64,000 bases of DNA, from the NCBI RefSeq assembly GCF_001039355.2, contig NW_019775169.1, positions 410,259-474,258 on the forward strand. Direction: 5' to 3'. The notes below the pieces were generated by a model that was given only the letters and a program-made list of their open reading frames with translations, did not search any database and had not been told where the DNA came from. Origin of the DNA: Lingula anatina (lineage: Eukaryota > Brachiopoda > Lingulata > Lingulida > Lingulidae). A program made the translations under genes and the position numbers. Positions 26,156 to 38,600 of this stretch are shown piece after piece. How positions within the stretch are numbered: the first letter of the stretch is position 1; each line of letters begins with the position of its first letter.

Positions 26156-26639
26156 TCTCATAAGCAGATGTTTACATTTGCCACTCTTTACACAAGAAAC
26201 AATTAGCCAGCTACCTGTGCAACTGTTTGCAGTCTGTAACCCATAGAGAAATACATTCTGTATTGTAACCAAAATCAACTGTTCACTTCCATTCAAAAGA
26301 AATTCTAGATTTTTTTTATTCAATTAATTCAGAGTCTCACAAGCTGACAAGGGGAGGTGCACTTGAATGAGACATTTTGATACCTTCTCAAGCGCTCCGT
26401 GTTCAATAAAGCTCTGAGTGTGGTAACAATATTAAATAAACTTTGACAGGTATCGCAGAAATGTGATCTTTTGTTGTGCTTGGAATTTGAAACATGTTAT
26501 TGAAGATTAGTGTCCCCGGGATACATCAGTGAATTATTACGTAAGGGTAGGAATATGTGAGCTTATTTTAATTACAGGGAGTTTATAGGGGTGTAGGGAA
26601 AGTGAATTAGATGCTTTATTTATAGGAAGGGATGCATTT

Positions 26640-26686
<47 letters not shown>

Positions 26687-29600
26687 TTCTCTCATTAATT
26701 TATCTACTATTTAATTATTTAATGTAGATTTTTAGTTTTATTCATTCATTTATTCTTTAAGTCAATAATTCCTTCAGATGATTTATAATGCAGAAGATGG
26801 TCGGAATTTTTCAAGTTACACTGACAGGCATCTAATTTTTGTGTTGGAAGACGGTCAAAAATGGAGGATGGATCTACAAAGACAATTTGGAAGACTGTCA
26901 GAAATATCTCTGGATCAGCCCCTGTTCCAGGTTCATCATCTGAAGTTCACAGTTACAAAACCTAGACCAAAATGAAATATTGTAAATTAAAATGTTTTTA
27001 TACACACTTGTCTTTTTTCCCCTGTCAGAAGCACTGTATTTTAAGACATATATAAGTATAGTAATATTGAAGATGCTATCACATGTGCTGCTGTGGCTGT
27101 ATTTGATATGCAAATCATTATGTATTTTGATATCACTGTTAAATTATACGAGTAATATTTACTGGGTATTTATTTAAGATATAATCATGAGCTTTTCTAT
27201 TCAGGCAATATGGAAGATTTTCATTATATAGGTGCTGTGACATTTACGTGTATTCTTCTTAATATATTTGTTAGGATAGAATCATTGTTTACAGTTGTTA
27301 TGTTATTTTTTAATAAGATGTTTGACATATCGGTATGTTGGCAAATCTGGGCTCGGTAACTTGAAAGCATCGCGTATTGCGAATAGGGATATCACACAGA
27401 GGCTACAGTTGTATTATATGGGCCGAGTATGGGTGAGTTATGGAATCGAGACGCTTGTGCTCAGTCCCAATGTGCGATGCTTTCGAGTTACGGGGCCCTG
27501 ATTGTATTTTTCTGTATTGTAAACAAAGTACAATTGTGATATTATTCTTCCAGATGAGGCAGACATGCTGTGTAGACTGTGTAGAGGATTAAGATCCAAG
27601 GCAGTCAAGGTAAGCCTGGGGTTATACAACTACAAAGTATAGTGGAGGGACACTGGGTTAAAGGGGGGGGGAGAGAGAGGGTGATGGAAAGAAGGAGGGA
27701 GAAATATTGATAGACCGAAGCATTTTAAAAGTGCTTTGCATAAGGGACATAAAAAAGGGTAAGTGAAAGATACAGTATATACTATTGGTTAGGAGTTCAT
27801 ATGATAAACTTAAAATTTTAGAAACTTTTGCCATGAAACTTTTTATGTACCTAGGTCAATTTTTGCCTAGAGTGCACCTTTTCCAGGCAAAAGGGTCAGT
27901 TCATTCAATTCCCCGAACACCTCCCTGGCTCCAAGCCTGATTAATGCTCATAGTACCAATAAAAAAATACACAGTAACACTATATATAGTGCATGAACTC
28001 ATATCCGCAGACTGCATACTGTCCCTAGTGGACATCACCATTGTCAAGATTGTGCTAGTTGAGATGGCCAGCACAACTGACTGAGACCTTGGTGCACTGA
28101 ACATCACATTCTTTTAGGCCCTTTCTACATCCAGTGGTACACTAAATAGAGTGGTCCAATCTGAAATAAGGACATTTTAACAGCCTGGCTATTACACAAG
28201 AGGATCACCTCAGCAACCCCCCCCCCCCCCCCCCCCCCAATATCCACATCTCAACACTGCTAGTTAACTCAAAAAGTATTGAGATGTGTGAAAGGGACAT
28301 GACCCCCCCCCCACTCCCCCTCCCCCAATAGCAAAAATTGCATAATTATATGTTAAGATTAGTCAAATTGGTGCGGTACAGAAAACTGTACTGCTCAATG
28401 TGAAAAGGGCCTATATAACTGTTGCTGCTGTGTTTGGAATACACATACCACTGAGGCTGGTTACAAGTTCTCTTTTTGAATAGATCTTAGTCTATAAGTT
28501 TGAGATGTAGGAGCTACTGTAGCTAGCATACTGCCCTGACATATCATATTTCACCCAGTGACACCAGTCCATGTTTGATTACTGTAATTCAACTATCAGT
28601 GAATCACTGGCCATGTTCCAATGCTTGATTACTATAATTCAACTCTCAGTCATAACCACAAGGGCGTGGTCCGAAGAGCACTTGCTCTGAGTTATATATT
28701 GTATATCCACACCCTATCTGCCCACTGTTGGGGAACTATCCACGCAGCATACTTAGCAGACCCTCTGGGTGGGTGGGGGGGGGGGGGGGTTAGGGAGAAT
28801 AAACCACCCTTTTGCCCTTTTGTTTTGTTAACTGAATCCACTCTAAAAATCTTCCTTGGAATTGCAATACGATCAGATTGCTGCACATTTCTGTGACAGC
28901 ATTATCATGGATGAAAAATAGGAGTAAAAAAAAAAAAAGGTTCAAGTCCTCAGGGAATCCTTAACCATCACTTCAATCTCTGTTATGATAAACATCCTAA
29001 AGGGTCTTTATTTGCCTCAATTTCAACAGAATACTCTTCACCCTAATGTCAGCAGTGAAACAGTATATTCCTGTGACTAAGGGAATGGGGGCGTAATAAA
29101 ACCAGTGAGTTCTTTTTTAAACACACATGTAGGGAGAGCGTGTTCCTTGGTTCACTTCATTTGATGAGTCAGGAGGGGTTTTGATTTCTAGCTGCGCTAA
29201 AAGGTGCTTTTATTTCTCCAGTTATAAACACTATCATGGTTGTAGTATGTGGGATTTAATTTGATTTATTTAGAGTATTTTTTATCGAAATTTGAGTCAT
29301 ATTGCTTTCCACTCAGGGTTGGAGAGGGGGATGGGGGTGGAAGGATTATTGCGCATTACTGTGTAAACACCATGAAGCAGTGCTTAAAGGAATCTCTTTT
29401 TTAACTGATGCCAAGTTCACAGAAATACTAACACATAACAATGACATCAAGACATGACGTTATTAGGCTGCTCTACTGTACTGTACCTATACTAGTATAC
29501 ATTCTACAAAAAAAGTGATTTGTCGGAATCATATCATTTATATGCACACTTTTTGTGTAATACATATAATTTTGACTTGCTCCATTTTTTTTTATACAAC

Positions 29601-32600
29601 TGTAACAGTAGCTTCCAATTTGGATAGATATCAACAGTAATTAAGAAAGTAATATCAAACAGTTATCCTAATATTACACAACATTTTGTGCAATGACCCC
29701 AGAGAAGTTTTTTATTATAAGTCGTCCACCGGCTGTGACTTGAAACACAGAGAAAATATGTTTGGTATCTGCAAAAGTCTATTGTACTCCATTACTGCAT
29801 TTAACATTATATTAATTATAACCCTAATGTGGTAATGGAACTTTTCATTAGGGAAAGTTGTGAATTTTAGTCATACTGTATTTTTGTAGTCATAAATTCT
29901 TAAATTTGGAACATTCTCTATCATTTAGTGGTAGCAAAATTGACAAGCAGGCTTCCCTGTAGTTCTATTTTATCCAGTAAGCACTACAGATACTACATAG
30001 ATCTACATAGATATCTTATTTTTAATGATTCCAAAGTTATGTATTTGAAAGATTGATAATTTATCCCTATTGAAAAGATTGAGTCATTACCATACCGTAA
30101 TTGTCAGCTACTTGTTTCTTTGTGGCATTATTTCCATAACAACCAGTAAATACCCAAATTATGTTCTTATTTTTTATAGCCTCAAATAACTATAAACATG
30201 CCAGCTGTGTAATAATTTTAAAATTTCAATAGAAGCTGATGAATATGAACCTTGAGAATTGTGCTGTGTCAAGTGCATGATTTATGGTATTTGTGACAAA
30301 CCTTTTCATTAATTATGATGTTGTCTGGAAAATAAATAGCACCATGAAGAATGTTGTGTTTTAGACTAAAGGTTATGCGTAACTGAGGCTGGGGCCACAT
30401 GAATGCATATAGTTTCAGCTAATTTTTATTTTTTAAAGAGTTACTGGGCTCTGGTTGCTAATTAATGAAGCATTTTTGTCATACTGTCAATGTCTATGGG
30501 CAAATTCACAATGAATTTATTGACCCAGCTTCTGCCCACCATCTTTAGGGGGACTCTCCTTGAATGCAAGCAGATAAACATGTTGAGACAAAAAAATTGA
30601 TTTTGCAAAAATAGGTGACATTTCAATCAGAGTTACTGGTATGTGTGTTTTAGGAGATGGTGTTGCTAACTCGCTCCATGTAATGTGCTGGAAGACATTA
30701 TTACAGTAAATATCTACACCAGGTGTTCTTAAACTATATAATATCAGCAGCTGTTAACTCATCTGTAATTACTTGAAATACCATTAAAAGAAAAAATATG
30801 GCAATTTGAAGACCGAACCGGAGAGATAATTCAAGGAGGGGCTGCTGCTCTATGGAAAGGTTGAGAAATTTATTTGCTTCATCTTTGCTATTTTTAATTA
30901 ACAGAATTCAGGTCTGCTGCTGTATGAGGGTTTTGTTATGCCTGTTCTATCAATATAGTGAAGCATATATTATTTAATACAATACGGGATTATGTGTAAC
31001 TTATCAGACTGACTTCAAAATAGGACAATAAGAAGGGAGGATTTACCTTGCTCTGTCAACATGCGGATTATCATACACTTGTATTGCAAACAGCTCCTAC
31101 TGTTTTAATTATTACTGACAACTGTGTGTAATTGCGTCAACCGTCAAAACTGGATCAGAATTTATGGAGGTGTGTTGTTAAACCAGACAGTTCTTGGTGA
31201 AAACTCTGGCTGGAAGAGAAGACTGGGATCTGACAGCCACTTTGCACCGGGGCAGAATTAACTTGTCCGTTGTACGAGGGGATTTCTTCCATTATTCCAC
31301 AGCTGATGACACTTACCAGTTCTCTGCCATATTAAAATGAAAGTTTTGATTGGTCCAGTTAAAGGTTGATTTGTAAATTAGATTTTCCTACTGGAGCTTA
31401 TACATTTGAAGCTTGACACCAAAGGTCACCCCACTTCAAAATTATCACCAGACCTTAATTCCTCAGGTAAAACTCTGTAAACTGAAGTCAGGCTGTCAGT
31501 TCACAATTATCTCTGGAATCTCTTACATTAATTTTATCAGTAATCAGATCCTTTAAAAGGCAAAAAGAAAAAAAAATGGTGTAGATCAGAGCACTGATAC
31601 CTTGTAAGTAACCCTGCTTATGGTTGTTTGAGTTCACATCTGAAAGTCCTCACAGCAGGAAAAATTGAAAGAAGCCATACAGTTAAATCTTACAGCAGAT
31701 CTTCACCATTGATGAAGTTCAGTGACCCATGTAAAATTAACCATTGACTGAATGTCCTTTCACCCAACCCATCAGAGGTAATTAGGGACATCAGTCCATT
31801 GGAATTCAGTCCTAATTTTTGAACTGACATTGATGTCCTGTTGTGCTGGTCTTACATGCCACACCTCCTTGGTGGCATATAGACTTGTGGTTACTGAGTG
31901 ACAGCTATTGGAGAGGCTAGGAGAGAGGGCATTGGGACTTCCTTCCCTTTTGAGGAAGCTGTGAGTTATGGTTATTAATAGGCAGAGAGGTGAGATGTCA
32001 ATTTCACAGACTTCAGACTACTTCTTAGGACTGATGGACCTAGAGAGGACGCTGATGATTTTTTAGGGAATCTTTTTCATTTGTCTAACAGGATAAGGTC
32101 TGGTGACTTCACATAGGACCGATTTATTTGATGATGCTGACAGGTTTATAGAGAGGATAGAATAAAATATTAGAGACACTGGGATATTTGTATTGACATT
32201 CTGTTTGCTACTGGTGACAAGTAGGATAACATACGTAGTGGTAGCTGATGACTTTTATAACCTGTCAGTACAGCAAGTATCCTTGATCAGGTGGACATTG
32301 GCTGCTTAGGAGTGACCTCTGGATATACTACATCCTAGTGAAGAGAGAGAAAGTGGGATTTTTGAATAATTCTTCTCTCTTCACATAATTCTGTTCAGTT
32401 AAAGACTCATCTATACCGGAACACTGGGTGACCAGTTAACAAGGATTTAATAACCCGGACTTAGCAAAGAAAAGTGTTTGATATGTCCTCACACAGGTGA
32501 CCAGTGACAACTAGTCAAACACAGTGGACACAGGGTGTGGACATGTGATGGACACAAGTATGGCCAAACAGTAAACAAATTAAGTTGTGATGTAAACAGT

Positions 32601-35600
32601 GTGTATGCTTGTTTGTCACACTTGACTGATACAGCGACACACAGGACCAGTGAAATGTGTGGGAATTTAAACTCCACCATCATTCCTGACTTACTAGGTT
32701 AAGGGCACACCCCCATATAATCGTGGGCAGCAGAAAAGTGGAAGGATCGTGTGGACAATTAGATCTGGATTCATCTGAAACTGGATTTTGTGTACAGTAT
32801 TAAGGATATTGTTATTAGTTATCCATTTGTGAAGATAAGTTTTCTTTACCTGTGGACATTTATGTTTGACACTGGAAGCACACACTGAAAGATATTGCAG
32901 TCAATCAGACGGAAAAGTACAAGGATACCTGTTACATTTTTTCTATGCTTACAGGGCACTGGTGTTCAGTATGTGAATAGATCACTTGTCATTTAAACTA
33001 CAAAGCAAAAACACATAGAAAAAGTTTAAGTGCCTCAATGAAGATTTTTAACCACATGTGTATTTTACACTGTACTAGGTAAATGTACTGCACTGAATGT
33101 GTGATAACTTTGTGTATGGAACTGCGGTGTACATTTGTACTGACATTGTTATGGTCACAGCTGGGGCCGTCAGCTTGAGTGGTCAGGCTGTCAGCTAGAT
33201 GGACCTTGAGTGAGGTCAGTTGGTCATTAAGTTTGGTGTGGTCAGTTTTCCCAGAAAGGTGGACAATCTGCTGGTCCTGGCTGTGCTTTGCAAACATTTG
33301 GTTAATTTCTAAATCTTGGGAGCCCAAAATTTCCAAGAAGTCATCCCCCTGGGAACTTTGGCCAGTTGGTCAACTGCACTGGACATTCTGGCTGGCCGTT
33401 ACCTTAATTGGACAGTGGTGACCAGATTATTTCTCATCAAAGCTTGATTACAATCCAGATAGTCTTGGCAGAAATTTTGCAAGCAATTTCCAGGAAAAGA
33501 GATGACCATAATTTCTCACACAGTTCGCTGCTTCTATGACTTCTGTTGTCTAGACAGTTGTCTGACGTTTTGCGCTGGATTAGACTATTAATTTCTATTG
33601 TTTCTCCAGAAAGCATTACATCTGGGAATGTGTACTCCTCACTGAATGGCTGATAGTGTTTATATAAAGTGTGGTTAGTGCAATAGGATCGCCTGTCTTA
33701 GATGTCAAGCATCAAGCCTAGAATGTATGCAGCAGTATACAGCGGTGTATTATGAGGGTACTTGTCTCAGTCATTTCTCTTGGAAGCCATATATATAGCC
33801 TTCACTGCATAGGGCGGTGGTGAAGGACATAGTTGGCAAGTGGAGGGAAAATACCAGTGATTTTCAGAGAGGGAGATCCAAGGATTTTTCTGAGCAAGGT
33901 GGTGTAAGAAGATTTGCCTTTGATGTTCTATGATATTGAGTGAGTTATCAGGAGATTCTTATCTTGGAATATATAGGAAGATTATCTCTGATATTCCATG
34001 GTTTTGAGATATATTTATAGTCTTCAGATTTGTATTAACACCACCCAGGGATTCAAGGAGATTTTATCAGTTTCAAATGGATTTGATTGAAAAAGGAGAA
34101 AGGATTGAGACTCAATATTTAGATACTATGAGGTTGGATGTTGTAGGGTTTATTAAAAATAAAGGCGGATATTTCTGTGATACATTATCAGTAATAACTC
34201 AGGTGATCTTATAAGTTGAATATCATTCAGGAGTTCAAAGGCATTTACCTTATGATTTACATAAAGTATAGAAAACATAAACTAGATAACTAGTGAGCAG
34301 ACAAATACAGATTACNGCTCTAAAAATCTTCCTTGGAATTGCAATACGATCAGATTGCTATACACATTTATGTGACAACATAATCATGGATGAGAAAAAA
34401 GGAGTAAAAAAAGGTTCAAGTCCTCAGGGAATCCTTAACCATCACTTCAATCTCTGTTATGATAAACATCCTAAAGGGTCTTTATTTACTTCAATGTCAA
34501 CAGAATACTCTTCACCCTAATGTCAGCAGTGAAACAGTATATTCCTGTGACTAAGGGAATGGGGGCGTAATAAAACCAGTGAGTTCTTTTTTAAACACAC
34601 ATGTAGGGGGAGCGTGTTCCTTGGTTCACTTCATTTGATGAGTCAGGAGGGGTTTTGATTTCTAGCCGCGCTAAAAGGTGCTTTTATTTCTCCAGTTATA
34701 AACACTATCATGGTTGTAGTATGTGGGATTTAATTTAATTTATTTAGAGTATTTTTTATCGAAATTTGAGTCATATTGCTTTCCACTCAGGGTTGGAGTG
34801 GGGTGTTGGTGGGGGTGGAAGGATTATTGCGCATTACTGTGTAAACACTATGAAACAGTGCTTAAAGGAATCTCTTTTTTAACTGATGCCAAGTTCACAG
34901 AGATACTGACACATAACAATGACATCAAGACATTACGTTATTAGGCTGCTCTGCTGTACTGTACCTATACATTCTACAAAAAGAGTGATTTGTCGGAATC
35001 ATATCATTTATATGCACATATTTTGTGTAATACATATAATTTTGATTTGCTCCATTTTTTTGTTTTATACAACTGTAACAGTAGCTTCCACTTTGTAATT
35101 AAAAAAGTAATATCAAACAGTTATCCTAATATTACACAACATTTTGTGCAATGACCCCAGAGAAGTTTTTTATTATAAGTCGTCCACCGGCTGTGACTTG
35201 AAACACAGAGAAAATATGTTTGGTATCTGCAAAAGTCTATTGTACTCCATTACTGCATTTAACATTATATTAATTATAACCCTAATGTGGTAATGGAACT
35301 TTTCATTGAGGAAAGTTGTGAATATCAGAGAAACTGTATTTTTCTAGTCATAAATTCTTAAATTTGGAACATTATAATTTAGTGGTAGCAAAATTGACAA
35401 GCAGGCTTCCCTGTAGTTCTATTTTATCCAGTAAGCACTACAGATACTACATAGATATCTAATTTGTAATGATTCCAAAGTTATGTATTTGAAAGATTGA
35501 TAATTTATCCCTATTGAAAAGATTGAGTCATTACCATACCGTAATTGTCAGCTACTTGTTTCTTTGCGGCATTATTTCCATAACAACCAGTAAATACCCA

Positions 35601-38600
35601 TGTTCTTATTTTTTATAGCCTCAAATAACTATAAACATGCCAGCTGTGTAATAATTTAAAAAATTCAATAGAAGCTGATGAATATGAACCTTGAGAATTG
35701 TGCTGTTTCAAGTGCATGATTTATGGTATTTGTGACAAACCTTTTCATTAATTATGATGTTGTCTGGAAAATAAATAGCACCACTAAGAATGTTGTGTTT
35801 AAACTAAAGGTTATGCATAAAATAACTGAGGCTGGGGCCACATGAATGCATATAGTTTCAGCTAATTTTTTTTTTAAGAGTTACTGGGCTCTGGTTGCTA
35901 ATGAAGCATTTTTGTCATACTGTCAATGTCTATGGGCAAATTCACAATGAATTTATTGACCCAGCTTCTGCCCACCATCTTTAGGGGGACTCTCACTGAA
36001 TGCAAACAGATAAACATGTTGAGACAAAAAATTGATTTTGCGAAAAATAGGTGACATTTCATTCAGAGTTACTGGTATGTGTGTTTTAGGAGATGGTGTT
36101 GCTAACTCGCTCCATGTAATGTGCTGGAAGACATTATTACAGTAAATATCTACACCAGGTGTTCTTAAACTATATAATATCAGCAGCTGTTTATACTCAT
36201 CTGTAATTACTTGAAATACCATTAAAAGAAAAAATATGGCAATTTGAAGACCGAACCAGAGAGATAATTCAAGGAGGGACTGCTGCTCTATGGAAAGGTT
36301 GAGAAATTTATTTGCTTCATCTTTGCTATTTTTAATTAATAGAATTCAGGCCTGCTGCTGTATGAGGGTTTTGTTATGCCTGTTCTATCAATATAGTGAA
36401 GCATATATTATTTAATACAATACAGGATTACATGTAACTTATCAGACTGACTTCAAAATAGGACAATAAGAAGGGAGGATTTACCTTGCTCTGTCAACAT
36501 GCGGATTATCAAACACTTGTATTGCAAACAGCTCCTACTGTTTTAATTATTACTGACAACTGTGTGTAATTGCGTCAACCGTCAAAACTGGATCAGAATT
36601 TATGGAGGTGTGTTGTTTAACCAGACAGTTCTTGGTGAAAACTCTGGCTGGAAGAGAAGACTTGGATCTGACAGCCACTTTGCAGCGGGGCAGAATTAAC
36701 TTGTCTGTTGTATGAGGGGATTTCTTCCATTATTCCACACCTGATGACACTTACCAGTTCTCTGCCATATTAAAATGAAAGTTTTGATTGGTCCAGTTAA
36801 AGGTTGATTTGTAAATTAGATTTTCCTACTGGAGCTTATACATTTGAAGCTTGACACCAAAGGTCAACCCACTTCAAAATTATCACCAGACCTTAATTCC
36901 TCAGGTAAAACTCTGTAAACTGAAGTCAGGCTGTCAGTTCACCATTATCTCTGGAATCTCTTACATTAATTTTATCAGTAATCAGATCCTTTAAAAGGCA
37001 AAAAGAAAAAAAAAATGGTGTAGATCAGAGCACTGATACCTTGTAAGTAACCCTGCTTATGGTTGTTTGAGTTCACATCTGAAAGTCCTCACAGCAGGAA
37101 AAATTGAAAGCCATACAGTTAAATCTTACAGCAGATCTTCACCATTGATGAAGTTCAGTGACCCATGTAAAATTAACCATTGACTGAATGTCCTTTCACC
37201 CAACCCATCAGAGGTAATTAGGGACATCAGTCCATTGGAATTCAGTCCTAATTTTTGAACTGACATTGATGTCCTGTTGTGCAGGTCTTACATGCCACAC
37301 CCCCTTGGTGGCATATAGACTTGTGGTTACTGAGTGACAGCTATTGGAGAGGCTAGGAGAGAGGGCATTGGGACTTCCTTCCCTTTTGAGGAAGCTGTGA
37401 GTTATGGTTATTAATAGGCAGAGAGGTGAGATGTCAATTTCACAGACTTCAGACTACTTCTTAGGACTGATGGACCTATAGAGAGGAAGCTGATGATTTT
37501 TTAGGGAATCTTTTTCATTTGTCTAACAGGATAAGGTCTGGTGACTTCACATAGGACCGATTTATTTGATGATGCTGACAGGTTTATAGAGAGGATAGAC
37601 TAAAATATTAGAGACTCTGGGATATTTGTATTGACATTCTGTTTGCTACTGGTGACAAGTAGGATAACATACGTAGTGGTAGCTGATGACTTTTATAACC
37701 TGTCAGTACAGCAAGTATCCTTGATCAGGTGGACATTGGCTGCTTAAGAGTGACCTCTGGATATACTACATCCTAGTGAAGAGAGAGAAAGTGGGATTTT
37801 TGAATAATTCTTCTCTCTTCACATAATTCTGTTCAGTTAAAGACTCATCTATACCGGAACACTGGGTGACCAGTTAACAAGGATTTAATAACCCGGACTT
37901 AGCAAAGAAAAGTGTTTGATATGTCCTCACACAGGTGACCAGTGACAACTAGTCAAACACAGTGGACACAGGGTGTGGACATGTGATGGACACGAGTATG
38001 ACCAAACAGTAAACAAATTAAGTTGTGATGTAAACAGTGAACATGCTTGTTTGTCACACTTGACTGATACAGCGACACACAGGACCAGTGAAATGTGTGG
38101 GAATTTAAACTCCACCATCATTCCTGACTTACTAGGTTAAGCGGGCACACCCCCATATAATCGTGGGCAGCTGATGCTTATATTGAAAAGTGGAAGGATC
38201 GGGTGGACAATTAGATCTGGATTCATCTGAAACTGGATTTTGTGTACAGTATTAAGGATATTGTTATTAGTTAACCATTTGTGAAGATAAGTTTTCTTTA
38301 CCTGTGGACATTTATGTTTGACACTGGAAGCACACACTGAAAGATATTGCAGTCAATCAGATGGAAAAGTACTAGGATACCTGTTACATTTTTTCTATGC
38401 TTACAGGGCACTGGTGTTCAGTATGTGAATAGATCACTTGTCATTTAAACTACAAAGCAAAAACACATAGAAAAAGTTTAAGTGCCTCAAGGAAGATTTT
38501 TAACCACGTGAATTTTACACTGTACTAGGTGAATGTACTGCACTGAGTGTGTGATAACTTTGTGTATGGAACTGCGGTGTACATTTGTACTGACATTGTT

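Noticed and set aside
25752-26323. Open frames with SLSLSL, HTHTHT and ERERER runs
   Set aside because: Direct products of dinucleotide microsatellites on both strands.
32998-33421. Open frames (MEILGSQDLE.. on minus and MVRLSARWTL.. on plus) repeated three times
   Set aside because: They recur only because the block is duplicated in the assembly. The two strands overlap each other and neither resembles a known family.
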